Source of the DNA: Diphasiastrum complanatum
Taxonomy: Eukaryota; Streptophyta; Lycopodiopsida; Lycopodiales; Lycopodiaceae
Length of the DNA: 64,000 bases
NCBI GenBank assembly: GCA_029204225.1
Contig: CM055111.1
Location: 3,566,287 to 3,630,286 of the forward strand
Direction: 5' to 3'
The translations under genes and the position numbers were made by a program. Numbering within the stretch: the first letter of the stretch is position 1; each line of letters begins with the position of its first letter. The notes below the pieces were generated by a model. That model saw only the letters and a program-made list of their open reading frames with translations, was not told the DNA's origin and did no database searches. Positions 59,391 through 64,000 of the stretch are shown piece after piece.

Positions 59391-60237
59391 GCAAAAAGTA
59401 CTTAGAGGTTCATATTTCGTCTTCATTAGTCAATCTAAGTATGCTCAAAGTTTTCTCAATAGATTTAAAATGCAAAATTGCAAGCATGTAGAAACACCAA
59501 TGAAGCAAGACGTAAAAGTGCTCAATGAAAGTGATGAAGCATCCTTTATAGACATCACTCTTTATAGGCAACTTATAGGCTCCTTAATGTGGATCACCAT
59601 AACTAGGCCTGATCTATTCTTTAGTGTGTGTAGGCTAAGTCAATATATGCAAGATCCATTGGTCATACATTGAAAAAGTGCTAAAAGGATCTTGAGATAC
59701 ATCTCGGGCACTCTAGATCATGGAATTCTCTATAGAGGAGATGTTATTGATTTGCATGACTTTAGTGACTCAGATTTTGTAGGTGACAAAAGAGACAGAA
59801 AGTACACAAGTGCCTATGCAACATTCATTGGTGGAGGAGTTCTTTCTTGGTTGTCAAATCTCACTTTCTTCAACCAAGGCCGAGTAAAAAGCTCTCACTA
59901 CCACTACAAAGGAGCTTCTATGGATCAAAAGGCTACTTGTGGAGCTGAAGATCATGAGTTCGCTGTCGTTCCAACTCTTTATAATCATGACATTCCCACC
60001 CAACACCTTGCAACCAATCCAATCTTCCATGCAAGGTCAAAGCATATTGAGATCTCTCTCATTTTGTGAGAGAAAAGGTGCAATCTAAGGAGATATCTTT
60101 GGAGCATGTGACAAGTAGTGAATGTGTTGGTGATATCCTCACTAAAACACTTCAAAGAGCTGCATTTGTGAAGTTAATATCAGCCCTAGATTTGATAAGC
60201 AAGTCTATGTTATCTTCAAACTAGTTGTGAGGAGGAG
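59391..60237 (+). pseudogene. Ty1/copia RT end and RNase H (duplicate of 35440-36286)
   Basis: It has the same frames and stops as copy A2: VETPMKQDVKVLNESDEASF, TRPDLFFSVCRLSQY, then RNase H with SDSDFVGDKRDRKYTSA. The polypurine tract TTGTGAGGAGGAG ends at 60237, directly before the LTR at 60238. Confidence 0.8.
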
Positions 60238-61162
60238 TGTTAAAATTACACAAGCTAGTTTGCATAATTTTCACTTGTAAATGCTTTTGAGGACATGTTG
60301 TGTCACACGTGCCAAAAGCATAGAATACCTTATTCTAAGTCAAATCATTAACTTGGCTTTGGAATGGTACCCTTGGAATGTGGCCAAAGAGTGCATGGAT
60401 AGGGTAGAGAAAAAAATGGGAGCTTAAAATAGCAATTTCTTTATTGTTTTTGGATCTCGAGATATTGGCACTAATTAGGGTTGATCAAATGGATCTTTAA
60501 GCTAGATGTTAGGGTTAGGATGTAATGAATGCATAGTGAGAGATTTCAACTAGTTTAGTCTAGTTTAGTCACATTTTGGTAAATTGTCAATAAGAGGCCA
60601 AAACTCATTTTAGACTTAGAGATAAATTTTTTAAAGTTATGTTAGTTTACAATACATTCAATAAACACTTTTTAAAAGTGTGGAAAAGTTGGTAGTCGCG
60701 TTTGAGAGAGATTCAAATTTGAACTTTGGGTACATTGAATCTAGACCCAAAAATAGTAGGGTTTACATTTTGGAGGGAAAGCCAAGTGGCCAAATAGGGT
60801 TTGGAAACTCTATAAAAGTATGTAGCTCATGGAGAGACACATCTTCTCTCTTATCTCTCTCATTTCATCATTATACATGGTTCTCTTTGGGTTCTACTAC
60901 TCATTGGTGCACTATCTTGGTGTTATTTTGCAATCTTGTGTGTAGAATGCTCATTTATTGCTATTTTCGGTTCCACACGTGTATGAACAGCAAACATATT
61001 TTATGTTTTGGTTCATGTTTGATCAATATCTCTTAGAGTTTGCATCTCATTTTGTATGTAGATGCTGATTTTTCTAGATTGGCAGGATTGTTGGTTTGCT
61101 CCTTATTGTAACCAAAGATCAGGGACATGGATTGGAGCTTGAATGATCTGAAATCCTTCACA
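60238..61162 (+). repeat. LTR shared by the copia tail and the downstream copia element B
   Basis: It starts TGTTAAAATTACAC after a purine tract and ends CCTTCACA directly before a primer-binding site. It therefore serves both as 3' LTR of the tail to its left and 5' LTR of element B. The U3 part equals 36287-36847; the rest differs from that LTR. A TATA box, CTATAAAAG, lies near 60809. About 925 bp. Confidence 0.85.
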
Positions 61163-61174
61163 TGGTATCAGAGC
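61163..61174 (+). promoter_or_regulatory. Primer-binding site of copia element B
   Basis: TGGTATCAGAGC lies immediately after the LTR end CA, with no spacer. Confidence 0.92.
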
Positions 61175-61748
61175 TCTTGTGTTTCAGGTTATGAAAGGAC
61201 CAGCCATCTTTAGCAAAGATTTGGAGGAGTTACCAATGCTAGAGCATGCTAGATTGATCTCTACTCAAAAATCAGCATTTTTGCATGTGTAGAATTGACC
61301 TTTTGTAGGCCAAAACTCAATATAGGGTTATATACTTGATCAATTACAATTTTACACTTGGATTGCTAGATTTAGATGATTTTTGGTGCATTAGGAAGGT
61401 CTCATTAGTATCTACAAGAAGATATATCAAGTTTCTAGAAATTGCATGTAAAATTTGAGATATTCAATTTTTTGTGATTTTGTCAAAACCCTAAAGTTTG
61501 TGAGGTTACTGAGCTTCATTTGAGTGTGTTTAAATCTTAGGAAGTGGCAAGAATGATAAGATTGAGGATAGATCATAGGTTGATCAAGATCTCACTATTC
61601 TATGTGTTGATTTTCTAGGTAGAAGTGCTAGAAGAGATTTGAGAGGTTCCATATCTTTGTGATTTCTTCTTGAGTTCATTTGTTGACATTCAAGAGAGTT
61701 CTTTGTGCATTGGAACTGGTTGAAAGAAGAAGATCAGGTCACTTTGAC
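61175..61748 (+). other. Leader of copia element B
   Basis: A 574-base leader between primer-binding site and gag. An in-frame ATG at 61680 would add 23 residues, but the next ATG at 61749 fits the usual copia gag start better. Confidence 0.6.
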
Positions 61749-62510
61749 ATGGCTACAAGTGGAGGCTTTATGTTGGAGAGCAATGATAGGCTTACCTCAA
61801 TCAACTATTCTACTTGGAAGGTGAGGATGGAGTCCTTATTGGAGATGAATGAGTTGATGGAGATTGTTGCAAGTGTGGAAGAGAGGCCTCAAGCACCTCA
61901 AGATAAAGTGAGATATGACAAGAGAGAAAAGAAATCTCTACACATGATTAAGATGAATGTTACCAATGAACTTTTGAAGGAAGTTGGTAAGTGCACATCA
62001 TCTTTGGAGGCTTGGGAAGCTTTGAAGAAGCCTTATGAATCCAAGTCTACATCAAGAGTGCTTACTCTTAGGAGAAAAATCTTTCAAATTTTTCAAAAGA
62101 ATGAAGAGAGTACTCATGCTTTTGTTTTGAGGGTTAAAGCATTCAATGATGAGTTAGCATGTATTGATGAAAGCATTAAGGAGGTAGAACTTGTTCAAGT
62201 TATACTTAATGGCTTGTTGGATGATCATGCTAATCTTGTTCAAAGTTTTGCTATTCAAAAGTCTTTGCCAAGTATTGTGGATTTGCAAGAGATCTTGGTG
62301 AATGAGGAGTATAGGATTCAATCAAGAGGAGGTGGATCTACATCGACATCTCATTATGAAGAGTATGCTATGTCTATCAAAGGCAAGTTCAAGGGCAAAG
62401 GCAAAGGCAAGTGGTCTAAAGGGCAAGATCAAGGTGAGACTTCTTCTTTTGGCAAAAAGAAAGTCCAAGTTGAAATTCTTTTATTGTGGAATCAAAGGGC
62501 ATTTTGCTAA
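61749..62510 (+). CDS. Gag of copia element B, frameshifted before the zinc knuckle
   Basis: From ATG 61749: MATSGGFMLESNDRLTSINY, then STWKVRMESLLEMNELM, the DUF4219-like gag start. KSLHMIKMNVTNELLKEVG, ESKSTSRVLTLRRKIFQIF and SFAIQKSLPSIVDLQEILV make up the UBN2-type gag. A lysine-glycine-rich tail (KGKFKGKGKGKWSKG) follows. At about 62464 an extra G moves the frame, so gag ends at 62510 instead of running on into the nucleocapsid. The next frame resumes at once with FYCGIKGHFANEC, whose first Cys has become Phe. Related to the minus-strand fragment at 28102-29035. It would form the particle shell. Confidence 0.85.
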   Translation: MATSGGFMLESNDRLTSINYSTWKVRMESLLEMNELMEIVASVEERPQAPQDKVRYDKREKKSLHMIKMNVTNELLKEVGKCTSSLEAWEALKKPYESKSTSRVLTLRRKIFQIFQKNEESTHAFVLRVKAFNDELACIDESIKEVELVQVILNGLLDDHANLVQSFAIQKSLPSIVDLQEILVNEEYRIQSRGGGSTSTSHYEEYAMSIKGKFKGKGKGKWSKGQDQGETSSFGKKKVQVEILLLWNQRAFC

Positions 62511-64000
62511 TGAATGTTTGAAGAAGCAAAGAGATGAAGGTAGCAAGCAAATCAACTTTACTACTAATGATGAGAATCTAGGTGGTGGTGATTCTCTTTT
62601 GATGTATTCTTCAAGTCCAATATCAACTGAAGGTGACAAAGATTCGTGGTGGATTGATAGTGGAGCTAGTTCACACATGACTAGTCACAAGGAGTTCTTT
62701 ACTTCTTTGGTCACTTATGATGGAGCCAAGAAAGCAATTCACATGGCCAATGTTGGTGAGTGTGTGATTGAAGGTATTGGTTCAACTCCTATTTGTCTCT
62801 CTACTAATAGGAAAGCAAGAATTAATGGTGTTATTTACATTCCTTCACTTTCAAAGAATTTGTTAAGTGTTGGTCAAATGATAGAGAAAGGATACATGGT
62901 AAATTTTGGTGGTGATGCTTGTTTCATTACAAAGGAAGAAATCTTGGTTGCTAGGGGCAATAGACAAGGTAGACTTTTCAAGCTTTATTCTTTTGTTATG
63001 GCTAACAAAAAGGATGGAATGGAAAAGGATATTGGTCTCAACTCTCCAAAGTTCCCTTTTAGCATCAATAAGATTCGTGGACCTTATGCAAATTCTAAAA
63101 AGCTTCCTTATGTTAGATCTAGGCCAAGATCTAATATGCTTCTTGGAGATGTTCATCTTTGTGCTAACTTGGCTAGTCTTGAGGATAATGATGGTGTTTC
63201 AAAGGTTCTTCATGGCAAGTGCAAGCATGCAAAAGGTAAGGAAAGAGCTAACTTCATCAATGGAGGAGAAGGTTCTTCCTTGGAAAAGATTGTTGCTAAT
63301 GATTTCTTTGATCATATGGAAAAGGATGTTGCTAGGTGCATGCATGAAGGAGGTGGTTCTTCTACATTCTTTTGTTATGATTCCAAGAAAGTCATTTTTC
63401 CAGCAGGTAGAGTTACATGTCTTCATAAAGAGAGTAGATCAAATGTTTCTATCAAGAGACTTGGTGAGGAAGATAGTCACAAGTCAAGAAGAAGAGAAGT
63501 ATGTGAAGAGTTCAAAGTAGGATGTACTTTGAATGATGTCATTGTGAATGATAGTGAGGAAGAATCATTATCATATGAGTCATTACCTAAAACATTGAGT
63601 AGAAGTGCTTGTTTGAAAAAAGAGAGTACTTCAATCATCCTTATGTTGAAGGTACTAATCATTTTTTTCATGGCTTCTAATGTTTTTGAGGTTTCTACTT
63701 CTTATGATGCAATTGTTAAGAGGGAGTCTTATGAAGGGAAGAGCAATGGAAGATTGGTTCTTGGGAAGATCCAAGGCATGGATCTCACATCTCTTCATCA
63801 ACTCAAAGGATCCTATGATTATGAATTGATCACTCATGATCATGATGGCAAAAGGTTGGTTGGAGAAGACTACATGGAGCAAATCGAGAGACAATTTCTT
63901 CAAGGCAAGGGAGATGTCATTGGTGAGCTTATTGAGGTTTGTTATGGACTCAAGAGGGCTGGATTTATTAGGTTTGATACTCATCTTCACCTACTCTACT
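62482..64000 (+). CDS. Copia element B polyprotein: nucleocapsid, protease and a long unknown domain (partial at window end)
   Basis: This frame is open for about 506 codons with no stop before the window ends. It starts with the zinc knuckle FYCGIKGHFANEC. The protease follows: SWWIDSGASSHMTSHKEFF (catalytic DSG near 62656) and VIYIPSLSKNLLSVGQM. The linker is RQGRLFKLYSF at about 62965-62997. In copia the next element should be the LWHRRLGH zinc domain. Instead about 333 codons (63001-64000) of unfamiliar, charged sequence follow, with phrases such as FDHMEKDVARCMHEGGGSS, KSRRREVCEEFKVGCTLND and DHDGKRLVGEDYMEQIERQF. I do not recognise this domain. Integrase may lie beyond the window. Continuous openness suggests it is or was recently coding. 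Confidence 0.8.

Larger units (their letters stand above)
57471..60798. repeat. 3.3-kb direct repeat, copy 2 of 33520-36847
   Basis: This is the same composite as copy 1 at a constant offset of 23,951 bases: copia RT (57607-58596), truncated RNase H, the candidate LTR (58789-59290), the second RNase H (59470-60069) and the first 561 bases of an LTR. Left of 57471 is gypsy RT. Right of 60798 the LTR belongs to a diverged copy. Confidence 0.92.

Noticed and set aside
62906-63520. Separate 204-codon plus-strand frame starting MVVMLVSLQ
   Set aside because: It overlaps the protease-containing frame in another phase; the codons of the known protease motif lie in the longer frame, so this one is a shadow.

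Overview
This window looks like nuclear DNA from a large, repeat-rich land-plant genome. The evidence is: several retroelement primer-binding sites complementary to the plant initiator tRNA-Met (TGGTATCAGAGC); Ty1/copia and chromodomain Ty3/gypsy polyproteins; a fragment of the plant ISWI remodeller; and an intron-containing cytochrome P450 fragment. A Penelope-like reverse transcriptase relic would suit a fern, lycophyte or conifer, but the species cannot be fixed from the sequence. I see no intact host gene, no rRNA or tRNA gene and no CRISPR array. Nearly everything recognisable is a mobile element or its debris.

Layout. 0-9 kb: a solo LTR with target-site duplication (7-1210), weak gypsy protease and copia integrase relics, a 35-bp-stem hairpin (4782-4879), AT-rich unassigned DNA, and a Penelope-like RT relic on the minus strand (8353-9012). 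9.4-24 kb: two inverted arms of about 1.8 kb (9368-11211 and 22228-24032), each carrying the same decayed ISWI gene fragment. Between them lie an acidic Asp/Asn/Gln-rich reading frame, a complete non-coding LTR element (12847-17788) related to the first solo LTR, long T-rich and CATCCGA-rich tracts, and the 5' exons of a P450. 24.3-31 kb: a candidate LTR with primer-binding site, then a graveyard of copia gag/protease fragments in both orientations. 32.4-37.2 kb: a composite of two copia 3' ends. 37-47 kb: mostly unassigned DNA with a striking ACGGTTC/GAACCGT palindrome cluster (39.6-41.6 kb) and a pure (GA)165 tract. 46.8-52.9 kb: a copia LTR with PBS, interrupted just downstream by a nearly complete but decayed minus-strand copia element. 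52.9-57.5 kb: two head-to-head halves of Ty3/gypsy chromovirus type. 57.5-60.8 kb: an apparently exact 3.3-kb copy of part of the 33-37 kb composite. 60.2-64 kb: the 5' half of another copia element, whose polyprotein carries an unrecognised stretch of more than 330 codons after the protease and runs off the window end.

The parts do not form a pathway. They record LTR retrotransposition, nested insertion, gene-fragment capture, solo-LTR formation and template-switch or recombination events. The best leads are the unexplained coding segment in the last element, the inverted ISWI-bearing arms around a P450 fragment, the Penelope-like RT, the duplicated composite joined to a gypsy RT, and the palindrome cluster. 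All identifications come from reading motifs by eye; no database search was run.
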